Assembly: GCA_030867875.1 (NCBI GenBank)
Contig: JAOWCC010001589.1
Location: forward strand, 146,479,745 to 146,543,744
Source: Actinernus sp. WN-2022
Taxonomy: Eukaryota > Cnidaria > Anthozoa > Actiniaria > Actinernidae
Direction: 5' to 3'
DNA: 64,000 nucleotides
Shown here: one piece after another, positions 43,301-54,791 of the stretch
How the letters are laid out: each line of letters begins with the position of its first letter
Numbering within the stretch: the first letter of the stretch is position 1
Translations under genes and position numbers: made by a program
Notes under the pieces: model-generated
Databases searched by the model: none
Told to the model about the DNA's origin: nothing
Seen by the model: only the letters and a program-made list of their open reading frames with translations

Positions 43301-43924
43301 TTGTGTGGGCGCTGTCAGGCGATAGAAGTTCTGGGCAAGTTTTCGAGCTTTGACGCAACACCTATCTACTCTTGCTCCTTCATGCATGGCAAGGCAGCGC
43401 CAAAGACATAGGTTGTCGCCATATTGATCAAGGGCAAGCATTCCTTTCTTAAGGCGAAGCCATTGGGGCAGTGGACCTGTTCCCAACAAAAGCTGACGAT
43501 CGATCACGACTTTGACATCTACGTAGATCCAACGAACGAAGGCCCATTGGGTATTTGGTCGAGTGATGTTGTCGGGATTCAATCGAGCTGTCTCCTTGCT
43601 ATTGAGCCACTCTTCTGCATCTTCTAGGATGTTCACCCATGGAGAGCCTGGGACAGTCTTGGAGAATAGAATCACGCGTCCGTCATTGACATTTCGAATG
43701 CGATAGGTGTAGCTGTATCGCAGGTAAAAGCTGGTGGTTACATTTGCAACTAACTTTTCCATGATCCTAGGAGTCAAATCTCCTGCCACACCTTGGAAGA
43801 AGCGCCATCGAATAGTACGGCGACCTATCTCCATCCCCTCGAGCATTCCATCTCTCTCCTCTAGAATAGCACCTGCCTCTCGAGCTAGACTCCGTGGAAG
43901 TGGTTCACTACGTGGTCTCACCAT
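40334..43924 (-). CDS. Protein-primed family B DNA polymerase with OTU-like and zinc-finger N-terminal extension
   Basis: 1196 residues. The exonuclease motifs are VYDFEAYLD (Asp444, Glu446), GFNSGRYDLNL (Asn549, Asp554) and YYNDLDV (Asp684). The polymerase motifs are YDANALYLS (Asp783), KLLGNSAYG (950-958), MDTDS (Asp1050, Asp1052) and KAY (1111-1113). This is the protein-primed subfamily of phi29, adenovirus and Polintons. Before these lies a Cys/His block FHGCYFHGCPKC (378-389), usual in Polinton polymerases. Further upstream, DNLCLWRCLAMH (170-181) with His261 in EEHAFYI looks like an OTU-type cysteine protease fold, and CNDCKQRFTKASNLHRHADRC (277-297) is a C2H2/C2HC finger. It replicates the element from a terminal protein bound at the TIR ends. 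It is read from the right TIR promoter. Fully intact. Confidence 0.95.
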   Translation of the reverse strand: MVRPRSEPLPRSLAREAGAILEERDGMLEGMEIGRRTIRWRFFQGVAGDLTPRIMEKLVANVTTSFYLRYSYTYRIRNVNDGRVILFSKTVPGSPWVNILEDAEEWLNSKETARLNPDNITRPNTQWAFVRWIYVDVKVVIDRQLLLGTGPLPQWLRLKKGMLALDQYGDNLCLWRCLAMHEGARVDRCCVKARKLAQNFYRLTAPTQDVPRTSLDQLEEVELHFGIGIRVYEPTEDGAWHLTRHAPHYKHTMTIGMYEEHAFYIKNIDKIGSVYVCNDCKQRFTKASNLHRHADRCRRGETKIVCPGKVITVPQSAYEKAFWPESTASKVALCWLERETKRIGQHIHHAACGHGGEHWIEGAPVDGYEPLSKTIFQFHGCYFHGCPKCFPRERRLYLKTCERTAKLQGAGYTVVEAWGCSTKKKNKPVPTPTQTVYPHFIVYDFEAYLDTTKGRQPTEHLTIENVHVPISVSIADTYDRKPTHICRRNPKELIKAFVKELQQRAETIQGAMERWFWLDSPKFSFYTLPKSQQAKINEWIYQVPVLGFNSGRYDLNLIREHFVGTIADTCSKILVAKKANSTMFLLTPDFRFLDVINYLGPGTSYERWVAAYGCELQKSFFPYEWFDSPDKLDHIGLPDYPEWGSKLKREHLLSMAEFEDCECTFLDKGMKTFADWLRYYNDLDVVPFLEALEKMRDFYHEKGVDMLKDAVSIPGVSLQFLLRGSVERGAEMYAPSKEAYRMLKDAVVGGPSIVFTRLHEAGKTKIRSHQGGTKTCRKILGYDANALYLSTMEFEMPCGKEKVVHYDDPGPATEGFVECLLGGTWFGYAEVDIEIPKKLWKEFEEMPPFFYNKKIPKEAIPPEMLAYLTKTGRKLSEEKKLVGSLSGKKLLLYAPLLLWYVDHGAVITAVYRTIDYEPKEIFGWFVDQVTEARRMGDEDKGEALLADVFKLLGNSAYGKLLEDLGRQTKVTYTKDEKVVDKALRSVWFEDLEEIGEAYELESRKDKIRIKRPFQVGIAVYQLAKLRMLEFYYDFIDKYIDRNDFEYIQMDTDSAYIAISGNSLDEVVRLELREDFKAERKEWLAWDERSSRTPGLFKLEFEGQRAIALCSKAYYVDTGGSKKYSAKGMSRRHNDITWDRFKAALQGSIDMAENRGFRLSPEGIATYEQRKLGLSAYYDKRRVLPDGIHTEPIEYAV

Positions 43925-44323
43925 TCTCCCTTCGATATAACTATGTGTTAGGATAGCTTTAACAGATACTCCAATTTGGATTTTATGTGTAAGGCTGTTG
44001 CGGCGATATAACTATATGTAATTATATCTCTAATAGGATTATCAAGTTGGATTTTACGTACAAGCAATCGATGTCGATATAACTATATGTAATCATATCT
44101 CTAATAGGATTATCAAGTTGGATTTTACGTACAAGAATATCTAGTGACACTTTGAATGACCCTTAGTTACCCCTAGTAGTATGGTCGGAGTCAGTTAAAT
44201 ACAACTTTTTCTTGTGCAACAAAACTCAAAAGATTGTGAATGGTATGGCCGCCTTTTTTCTTGCATAAGGGGCGTCATGAAGTGGATTTCTCCGACTCCG
44301 ACTCCGACTCCGACTATACTACT
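43925..44323 (-). repeat. Polinton right terminal inverted repeat
   Basis: Complement of the left TIR but rearranged. The outer arm of the terminal palindrome is missing and replaced by a short CTCCGA tandem run (44291-44317). A 73-bp inner block is duplicated head-to-tail (44002-44074 and 44075-44136), each copy with TATAGTTATATCG on the minus strand. It ends at the polymerase start codon. Confidence 0.9.
43935..43945 (-). promoter_or_regulatory. CATAGTTATAT promoter-like motif of the polymerase gene
   Basis: On the minus strand CATAGTTATATCGAAG lies 10 nt before ATG 43924, the same motif and spacing as at the left-end gene. Two further copies in the duplicated TIR block lie 60-150 bp upstream. 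Confidence 0.55.
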
Positions 44324-45674
44324 TATATATATATCCCTCTCTCTAATATTTTGTTTCACCTGAAAACTGAAAACGTTCACATAAGTGAATGGACACACTT
44401 ATTGCAAATGAGGAAACATTGTTGCGAAAACATTTGTGAATTTCTATGTTGCTTTTGTGACCAATGGGAAATCAACCGTGAGTCGAGTGTAGTGTATTCA
44501 AAACAGTTAATATAGTAGGGAGTGTGCGAGGAATAAAAGCAGGCCCCCGCCAGCTGTAAGCTGTAATACTCAGCCTGCTATAACACATAAAATATTTATT
44601 TATTTATTTGTTGCGGCAAACACTGAAATTCACAAATATTTCCGCAACAATGTTTTCTCGTTTGCCAAGGCCTTAGCGAAAAATGTGTGGTTTTTAGAAT
44701 GAGAATCAGTTGCCACTCGGACGCAAACCATATATGTCTGCGAGTCACAAGTCGCACTTCGATCTGCATCACAAGATCTACGATCAGTCTCAAAACTCAA
44801 AACTGATTAATCATTAAATTTCCTCAGATGTCCTTTAAGAGTTAATATGTAAATGTTTAGAAGAATGTTTAGCATAACAACATACAGTCTCAACAATGAG
44901 CAGAACATAAAGACTGCTTGCCTTTCGATTCTTTCTTTTCTTCGATCTATGCTATCTCGTGCTATACTTGTCATTAAACTGGTACATTTCTTAAGTTCAT
45001 CTGACAAGTGTCCTTATAATTATACATTGCTTTGGGCGTTTTTAAAACAAGAAAAAAGGTAATAACAAGCTAAGTGTCAATCATGATTCAACTTTTAAAA
45101 AGTGAATTTATTTAACACCCGTAATTCGTTCTCCTCAGAACGTTTATTTCATATTCTATTTTTCTATAATCTAACAGTTCTTCATGTAAATGATTACGTG
45201 TGCGGAATTATTTTGGTTTAACTTGGCCCAACCTGGCTAGTGAAATAGAGTAAACATTGACTGCAACGAGTCCCCCGTTTCCATCCTAGCATGTGCGAGG
45301 GCTTCGGGTGAAGGAAAATAATAAAATATTATAAAGGCATTAACCTATGCATGCATGCATGTATTTTGTGATTTTTTTAAATATATGCACTGATATCTGC
45401 ATGTCCTTGGACATTATCTGTTTCTCTAAATTCACAGTTTCCCTAGAGCTTCACCCTCGGAAAACGTTTTGTTTCCGAGTCGGAATACTATACATGGTTA
45501 AATATGAGTGAATATTTCAATCTTCACCACAAGTCGACAAGTAGGTTATAGTTTATGTACTATTGCGAGCTTAACTGCACTTTGTACCGTAAAAGCAGTT
45601 CAAACAAGATCCCAGGAAAACATTATTCGTAACAGTTATGTTAGGGTACATCAGGCTATGCCTAGTACTACTAT

Positions 45675-45725
<51 letters not shown>

Positions 45726-47039
45726 AACGACTACTATAATATTACTGCTGCTGCTGCTGCTGATAATAATAATAATAATAATATTAATAATCATACTTCG
45801 ATGATAATCGTAATCATAATCATAATAAGAACAATAGGCTGCGCGCAGCCGGTACTTGACCATATAGAAATCCCACAGAAAACATGTTCAGATATACCTT
45901 ATCACGGTCCGATTTTATGGGAAGAGCACATTAAAATTAGTAAGAATGCCAATTGTGGACGTTATAATTTGAATAGGAATGAATATACCGCTATGCAGAG
46001 TCCGCACATTTAACATACTATTGTCTAGCGACAGGAAACCTGTCTTACTAGGTAGGCCAAACTGCTGAAAACAGCAGAATGCGTAGCTAACCGCTTTCCA
46101 ACACGGACTGACATTACACCATTACACGTGCCTATACTAGATAGAGAACCAACAACAAACTCAACTCATATATATGACCCAGGAATCGAACCCAGCACAG
46201 TGGAGAGCCACCCGGCTCCCATTTTAAAGAGAAGTGATAGCCACAGGGAGAGGACGTGTACCGAATAACATGTAAAATTACATGTTTAATATTACTAAAA
46301 ATGTTTCATATTATCAAAGAGCTATCTGATAAAACAACAACAAAATTAGAACGAAGGCAATTCCACAAAAAAAGGCCGATTTTATTATGCTTACGCGTTT
46401 TATGGAAAGGTTACAAAGACCATCTAAGAAGCATCGAGTTTATTTTAAACAGCCAGATGTAAAACATGACTCGTTTTCCGTTGAATTGATGAGTTTCAAC
46501 CAACGAAATTACGAGAAAGAAGAAGAGAAAATTAACAAATTTTACATCCCTTTCCCGTCCATGCTCTCATTTAATTATTAGTCCGCAGGGCATTTAACGT
46601 AAACACTCAAACACCTTGCAAAAGTCATTAAGTTTCAGAGCCGCAGCTCGTGTACATTATGTACATCGGTACAACAAGTTCATAGTCAAAGAGTACTTGG
46701 TGATATTAATGCATAATTAGTATAAGGCCCATTTCAGGCGCTGGTTCACTCATGTGCAGAACGTAATAGTCATTTAAAACGCAGCAGCCAGGTTGCATCC
46801 CAGGAGGATAAAATCATTTGTTCTTGCAGTTCCAAACTCGGGGCAGAGACGAGGCTGAAAGTGCAAATGCTATTGCTTGTACGTAGCTCAAATGGCCTCT
46901 GCGTGATCAAGGTCTATAGATACAAAAGATAATTAAACTAGGAGGCTTCTTTTTATGTATTACTCATTGTGGCGTCTGAAGTGGGAATAACTTTGCTATT
47001 TGCATAAACCAGCTGGAACAATTTTCCAACTGAAGAGGC
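44324..47039 (+). repeat. 2.7-kb tandem unit 1 (type A)
   Basis: 2,716 bp, starting with TATATATATATCCCTCTC at the right edge of the Polinton. It contains a (TAC)n microsatellite (about 45665-45725) followed by CTG and TAA runs, SINE-head sequence near 46140-46240, and the block shared with 22574-23222. Small open frames in it come from simple repeats and are not called. Type A shows GAGTCGAGTG near 44480. Confidence 0.9.
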
Positions 47040-48390
47040 TATATATATATCCCTCTCTCTAATATTTTGTTTCACCTGAAAACTGAAAACGTTCACATAA
47101 GTGAATGGACACACTTATTGCAAATGAGGAAACATTGTTGCGAAAACATTTGTGAATTTCTATGTTGCTTTTGTGACCAATGGGAAATCAACCGTGAGTA
47201 GAGTGTAGTGTATTCAAAACAGTTAATATAGTAGGGAGTGTGCGAGGAATAAAAGCAGGCCCCCGCCAGCTGTAAGCTGTAATACTCAGCCTGCTATAAC
47301 ACATAAAATATTTATTTATTTATTTGTTGCGGCAAACACTGAAATTCACAAATATTTCCGCAACAATGTTTTCTCGTTTGCCAAGGCCTTAGCGAAAAAT
47401 GTGTGGTTTTTAGAATGAGAATCAGTTGCCACTCGGATGCAAACCATATATGTCTGCGAGTCACAAGTCGCACTTCGATCTGCATCACAAGATTTACGAT
47501 CAGTCTCAAAACTCAAAACTGATTAATCATTAAATTTCCTCAGATGTCCTTTAAGAGTTAATATGTAAATGTTTAGAAGAATGTTTAGCATAACAACATA
47601 CAGTCTCAACAATGAGCAGAACATAAAGACTGCTTGCCTTTCGATTCTTTCTTTTCTTCGATCTATGCTATCTCGTGCTACACTTGTCATTAAACTGGCA
47701 CATTTCTTAAATTCATCTGACAAGTGTCCTTATAATTATACATTGCTTTGGGCGTTTTTAAAACAAGAAAAAAGGTAATAACAAGCTAAGTGTCAATCAT
47801 GATTCAACTTTTAAAAAGTGAATTTATTTAACACCCGTAATTCGTTCTCCTCAGAACGTTTATTTCATATTCTATTTTTCTATAATCTAACAGTTCTTCA
47901 TGTAAATGATTACGTGTGCGGAATTATTTTGGTTTAACTTGGCCCAACCTGGCTAGTGAAATAGAGTAAACATTGACTGCAACGAGTCCCCCGTTTCCAT
48001 CCTAGCATGTGCGAGGGCTTCGGGTGAAGGAAAATAATAAAATATTATAAAGGCATTAACCTATGCATGCATGCATGTATTTTGTGATTTTTTTAAATAT
48101 ATGCACTGATATCTGCATGTCCTTGGAGATTATCTGTTTCTCTAAATTCACAGTTTCCCTAGAGCTTCACCCTCGGAAAACGTTTTGTTTCCGAGTCGGA
48201 ATACTATACATGGTTAAATATGAGTGAATATTTCAATCTTCACCACAAGTCGACAAGTAGGTTATAGTTTATGTACTATTGCGAGCTTAACTGCACTTTG
48301 TACCGTAAAAGCAGTTCAAACAAGATCCCAGGAAAACATTATTCGTAACAGTTATGTTAGGGTACATCAGGCTATGCCTAGTACTACTAT

Positions 48391-48441
<51 letters not shown>

Positions 48442-49755
48442 AACGACTACTATAATATTACTGCTGCTGCTGCTGCTGATAATAATAATAATAATAATAT
48501 TAATAATCATACTTCGATGATAATCGTAATCATAATCATAATAAGAACAATAGGCTGCGCGCAGCCGGTACTTGACCATATAGAAATCCCACAGAAAACA
48601 TGTTCAGATATACCTTATCACGGTCCGATTTTATGGGAAGAGCACATTAAAATTAGTAAGAATGCCAATTGTGGACGTTATAATTTGAATAGGAATGAAT
48701 ATACCGCTATGCAGAGTCCGCACATTTAACATACTATTGTCTAGCGACAGGAAACCTGTCTTACTAGGTAGGCCAAACTGCTGAAAACAGCAGAATGCGT
48801 AGCTAACCGCTTTCCAACACGGACTGACATTACACCATTACACGTGCCTATACTAGATAGAGAACCAACAACAAACTCAACTCATATATATGACCCAGGA
48901 ATCGAACCCAGCACAGTGGAGAGCCACCCGGCTCCCATTTTAAAGAGAAGTGATAGCCACAGGGAGAGGACGTGTACCGAATAACATGTAAAATTACATG
49001 TTTAATATTACTAAAAATGTTTCATATTATCAAAGAGCTATCTGATAAAACAACAACAAAATTAGAACGAAGGCAATTCCACAAAAAAAGGCCGATTTTA
49101 TTATGCTTACGCGTTTTATGGAAAGGTTACAAAGACCATCTAAGAAGCATCGAGTTTATTTTAAACAGCCAGATGTAAAACATGACTCGTTTTCCGTTGA
49201 ATTGATGAGTTTCAACCAACGAAATTACGAGAAAGAAGAAGAGAAAATTAACAAATTTTACATCCCTTTCCCGTCCATGCTCTCATTTAATTATTAGTCC
49301 GCAGGGCATTTAACGTAAACACTCAAACACCTTGCAAAAGTCATTAAGTTTCAGAGCCGCAGCTCGTGTACATTATGTACATCGGTACAACAAGTTCATA
49401 GTCAAAGAGTACTTGGTGATATTAATGCATAATTAGTATAAGGCCCATTTCAGGCGCTGGTTCACTCATGTGCAGAACGTAATAGTCATTTAAAACGCAG
49501 CAGCCAGGTTGCATCCCAGGAGGATAAAATCATTTGTTCTTGCAGTTCCAAACTCGGGGCAGAGACGAGGCTGAAAGTGCAAATGCTATTGCTTGTACGT
49601 AGCTCAAATGGCCTCTGCGTGATCAAGGTCTATAGATACAAAAGATAATTAAACTAGGAGGCTTCTTTTTATGTATTACTCATTGTGGCGTCTGAAGTGG
49701 GAATAACTTTGCTATTTGCATAAACCAGCTGGAACAATTTTCCAACTGAAGAGGC
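47040..49755 (+). repeat. 2.7-kb tandem unit 2 (type B)
   Basis: Exactly 2,716 bp and nearly identical to unit 1. Marker differences include GAGTAGAGTG near 47196, CGGATGCAA near 47436 and CTACACTTGTC near 47690. These are shared with the partial unit 4 but not with units 1 and 3. Confidence 0.9.
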
Positions 49756-51106
49756 TATATATATATCCCTCTCTCTAATATTTTGTTTCACCTGAAAACT
49801 GAAAACGTTCACATAAGTGAATGGACACACTTATTGCAAATGAGGAAACATTGTTGCGAAAACATTTGTGAATTTCTATGTTGCTTTTGTGACCAATGGG
49901 AAATCAACCGTGAGTCGAGTGTAGTGTATTCAAAACAGTTAATATAGTAGGGAGTGTGCGAGGAATAAAAGCAGGCCCCCGCCAGCTGTAAGCTGTAATA
50001 CTCAGCCTGCTATAACACATAAAATATTTATTTATTTATTTGTTGCGGCAAACACTGAAATTCACAAATATTTCCGCAACAATGTTTTCTCGTTTGCCAA
50101 GGCCTTAGCGAAAAATGTGTGGTTTTTAGAATGAGAATCAGTTGCCACTCGGACGCAAACCATATATGTCTGCGAGTCACAAGTCGCACTTCGATCTGCA
50201 TCACAAGATCTACGATCAGTCTCAAAACTCAAAACTGATTAATCATTAAATTTCCTCAGATGTCCTTTAAGAGTTAATATGTAAATGTTTAGAAGAATGT
50301 TTAGCATAACAACATACAGTCTCAACAATGAGCAGAACATAAAGACTGCTTGCCTTTCGATTCTTTCTTTTCTTCGATCTATGCTATCTCGTGCTATACT
50401 TGTCATTAAACTGGTACATTTCTTAAGTTCATCTGACAAGTGTCCTTATAATTATACATTGCTTTGGGCGTTTTTAAAACAAGAAAAAAGGTAATAACAA
50501 GCTAAGTGTCAATCATGATTCAACTTTTAAAAAGTGAATTTATTTAACACCCGTAATTCGTTCTCCTCAGAACGTTTATTTCATATTCTATTTTTCTATA
50601 ATCTAACAGTTCTTCATGTAAATGATTACGTGTGCGGAATTATTTTGGTTTAACTTGGCCCAACCTGGCTAGTGAAATAGAGTAAACATTGACTGCAACG
50701 AGTCCCCCGTTTCCATCCTAGCATGTGCGAGGGCTTCGGGTGAAGGAAAATAATAAAATATTATAAAGGCATTAACCTATGCATGCATGCATGTATTTTG
50801 TGATTTTTTTAAATATATGCACTGATATCTGCATGTCCTTGGACATTATCTGTTTCTCTAAATTCACAGTTTCCCTAGAGCTTCACCCTCGGAAAACGTT
50901 TTGTTTCCGAGTCGGAATACTATACATGGTTAAATATGAGTGAATATTTCAATCTTCACCACAAGTCGACAAGTAGGTTATAGTTTATGTACTATTGCGA
51001 GCTTAACTGCACTTTGTACCGTAAAAGCAGTTCAAACAAGATCCCAGGAAAACATTATTCGTAACAGTTATGTTAGGGTACATCAGGCTATGCCTAGTAC
51101 TACTAT

Positions 51107-51166
<60 letters not shown>

Positions 51167-52480
51167 AACGACTACTATAATATTACTGCTGCTGCTGCTG
51201 CTGATAATAATAATAATAATAATATTAATAATCATACTTCGATGATAATCGTAATCATAATCATAATAAGAACAATAGGCTGCGCGCAGCCGGTACTTGA
51301 CCATATAGAAATCCCACAGAAAACATGTTCAGATATACCTTATCACGGTCCGATTTTATGGGAAGAGCACATTAAAATTAGTAAGAATGCCAATTGTGGA
51401 CGTTATAATTTGAATAGGAATGAATATACCGCTATGCAGAGTCCGCACATTTAACATACTATTGTCTAGCGACAGGAAACCTGTCTTACTAGGTAGGCCA
51501 AACTGCTGAAAACAGCAGAATGCGTAGCTAACCGCTTTCCAACACGGACTGACATTACACCATTACACGTGCCTATACTAGATAGAGAACCAACAACAAA
51601 CTCAACTCATATATATGACCCAGGAATCGAACCCAGCACAGTGGAGAGCCACCCGGCTCCCATTTTAAAGAGAAGTGATAGCCACAGGGAGAGGACGTGT
51701 ACCGAATAACATGTAAAATTACATGTTTAATATTACTAAAAATGTTTCATATTATCAAAGAGCTATCTGATAAAACAACAACAAAATTAGAACGAAGGCA
51801 ATTCCACAAAAAAAGGCCGATTTTATTATGCTTACGCGTTTTATGGAAAGGTTACAAAGACCATCTAAGAAGCATCGAGTTTATTTTAAACAGCCAGATG
51901 TAAAACATGACTCGTTTTCCGTTGAATTGATGAGTTTCAACCAACGAAATTACGAGAAAGAAGAAGAGAAAATTAACAAATTTTACATCCCTTTCCCGTC
52001 CATGCTCTCATTTAATTATTAGTCCGCAGGGCATTTAACGTAAACACTCAAACACCTTGCAAAAGTCATTAAGTTTCAGAGCCGCAGCTCGTGTACATTA
52101 TGTACATCGGTACAACAAGTTCATAGTCAAAGAGTACTTGGTGATATTAATGCATAATTAGTATAAGGCCCATTTCAGGCGCTGGTTCACTCATGTGCAG
52201 AACGTAATAGTCATTTAAAACGCAGCAGCCAGGTTGCATCCCAGGAGGATAAAATCATTTGTTCTTGCAGTTCCAAACTCGGGGCAGAGACGAGGCTGAA
52301 AGTGCAAATGCTATTGCTTGTACGTAGCTCAAATGGCCTCTGCGTGATCAAGGTCTATAGATACAAAAGATAATTAAACTAGGAGGCTTCTTTTTATGTA
52401 TTACTCATTGTGGCGTCTGAAGTGGGAATAACTTTGCTATTTGCATAAACCAGCTGGAACAATTTTCCAACTGAAGAGGC
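49756..52480 (+). repeat. 2.7-kb tandem unit 3 (type A)
   Basis: 2,725 bp. It matches unit 1 at the marker sites, and three extra TAC repeats (9 bp) in the microsatellite explain its longer length. Confidence 0.9.
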
Positions 52481-53168
52481 TATATATATATCCCTCTCTC
52501 TAATATTTTGTTTCACCTGAAAACTGAAAACGTTCACATAAGTGAATGGACACACTTATTGCAAATGAGGAAACATTGTTGCGAAAACATTTGTGAATTT
52601 CTATGTTGCTTTTGTGACCAATGGGAAATCAACCGTGAGTAGAGTGTAGTGTATTCAAAACAGTTAATATAGTAGGGAGTGTGCGAGGAATAAAAGCAGG
52701 CCCCCGCCAGCTGTAAGCTGTAATACTCAGCCTGCTATAACACATAAAATATTTATTTATTTATTTGTTGCGGCAAACACTGAAATTCACAAATATTTCC
52801 GCAACAATGTTTTCTCGTTTGCCAAGGCCTTAGCGAAAAATGTGTGGTTTTTAGAATGAGAATCAGTTGCCACTCGGATGCAAACCATATATGTCTGCGA
52901 GTCACAAGTCGCACTTCGATCTGCATCACAAGATTTACGATCAGTCTCAAAACTCAAAACTGATTAATCATTAAATTTCCTCAGATGTCCTTTAAGAGTT
53001 AATATGTAAATGTTTAGAAGAATGTTTAGCATAACAACATACAGTCTCAACAATGAGCAGAACATAAAGACTGCTTGCCTTTCGATTCTTTCTTTTCTTC
53101 GATCTATGCTATCTCGTGCTACACTTGTCATTAAACTGGCACATTTCTTAAATTCATCTGACAAGTGT
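52481..53168 (+). repeat. 2.7-kb tandem unit 4, truncated (type B)
   Basis: The first ~690 bp of a unit with the type B markers, ending after CTGACAAGTGT where unique sequence begins. This is the right border of the array. Confidence 0.9.
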
Positions 53169-54791
53169 TATTTATAAAATAAATAAAGTATGCGCTGACT
53201 CGATCGTGAGATATCGAGTTGAACACTCAAAGGTAAATTCCATATCTTGCGCGCAATGTATTATTCCCTATTAATTATATTTGAAAAACACATCAAATTT
53301 TCAATGAGTATAACTATTTAGAAACATGCTATTACAAAACGATATAGACATATAAAATATAAAATATAAAATAAGCTAAATTAGTAAATCTGAATTAGTT
53401 GAGAAGTGTTTTAAAATGATTCTGTTAAAATGGCTATCTTGAGAACGCTAGATGTATTAACATCAGGCCACGAGGATTATTGCTTACATAGTTCTTCTTT
53501 CGTATTAAATACGGCAATGACTCGTATTATATCATAACCCACTCTCCTGTTAGGAATATTCTCTCTATCAAAGTTAACATGAGCATCTGGCGTCAACTGA
53601 TGATATTTATAGTGATACCATGTTATGATTAGCTTTAAGGACATATTTCGAAGGTATCATGCAAGTTCTTATCTTGAAACTTATCACCCAAGTTTTTCCT
53701 AATTGTAATTCCTTTTCTGTCCATGAACCACACCACCTGTTTTACTTCACCTTACAAACAAAACAAAGTAGAGTAAATGTTCCATGATATTTCTTAGACT
53801 GTTCCATCGGTTTTAGTTAATACAATTATACGTATACTTTCAAAGAGACGGCAAAATATATAATCAACAACCTTGTAAAGGCGGGATAATAATGATATAT
53901 TGAACTATAATTATATTGGCTAGCGAAAGGCTATACAGGCCTTTGACAGGCCCTTGCAAGCAATACATGAACAAGATACCGACCTCCATTTCTAATTTCG
54001 ACTACCTTCTCGATTTAAAGGATAACTGAACCAAAGACCAAAAATACAGCAATACGCTGAGCTCCACAGACCTTAATTGCGTTGTATTGTTTTTATTCAG
54101 TTTAATATGCTCTTTTCTATTTTGTTTCATACACTGGACAATTAATCGTTTCTCAAAGTTATATTAATGGTCAATAGCTGTCTGATCTGTCAGTGAACAT
54201 TATAAAAAGAGAGTCACAACACTGTCGCATTCTACACTTGAACATTCGTCACAAGCCTTCTGCTGGCCTTAAAACCGAAATACATAACAGCATTGACCTA
54301 TTATTTCCCAAATACTTCTTTTATCAGGATAGATCGAGGGAGCAAAGGAAATTCAAACGTTTGGTTTGTTCAGTATTTCAAACTACTTAAATTCCGCATC
54401 TACTTCAAAGCTACTCCCGATATCTGAGGAGATAGAGCGTCTGTGACATTACTGTAATGCGTCCATTTATGCTGGAAACGTTCTTTTGGGAAATGTACCG
54501 AATTCTACGGTATATGTGAACGGAACGAGAAGAATCATAGACGACTAAACCATCCCTGAACCAATATCAGATCAAAACAAGACGAACGTAGCTTCAGATA
54601 CGACTGCAAGAAAACAATTCTGAACGACTATGTTAACAGCCCTGCACCGGCCTTGATCTGCTGGACGTTTAAAAGGAACCAAAACTTATCAATTTAGGAA
54701 CGGCAGTTTTCCTCATTGCCTAAAGAGTATTCGATTCTGACCCCAGAAACTTCATATAATTGTTTGTGCGAAGTGTTGACATAGCCTAGAA
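53169..54791. other. Unique intergenic DNA upstream of the GPCR gene
   Basis: AT-rich. No coding block, RNA gene or inverted repeat was recognised. It should contain the GPCR promoter and 5' UTR, but no specific site can be supported. Confidence 0.4.

Larger units (their letters stand above)
28245..44323. mobile_element. Polinton/Maverick element, near-complete (~16.1 kb)
   Basis: The element starts AGTAGTATAGTCGGAG and ends in its complement CTCCGACTATACTACT, the AG...CT form usual for Polintons. Long terminal inverted repeats of about 400 bp end exactly at the start codons of the first genes on each side (28657 and 43924). It encodes pPolB, integrase, packaging ATPase and capsid candidates, which together define a Polinton. 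Comparison with uninterrupted array units shows the empty site (CTATATATATATCCC); the TATAT on both sides is a 5-bp duplication, or 6 bp blurred by the TA run. Most genes are intact; one has an in-frame stop. Polintons are self-synthesising transposons thought to form virions, so this may be an endogenous virus of recent origin. Confidence 0.95.

Noticed and set aside
28245..44323. Contaminating virus or bacterial contig
   Set aside because: The element is bounded by host tandem-array sequence on both sides, with the empty site seen in neighbouring units.
45508..45804. Open frames with poly-Thr, poly-Val or poly-Ile (repeated in each tandem unit)
   Set aside because: Translation of the TAC/CTG/TAA microsatellite in different frames; copies differ only by repeat number.
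46256..46581. Small open frames repeated in each array unit and near 27456
   Set aside because: They lie within a dispersed non-coding repeat; the related copy near 22574 has different frame breaks, showing no coding constraint.
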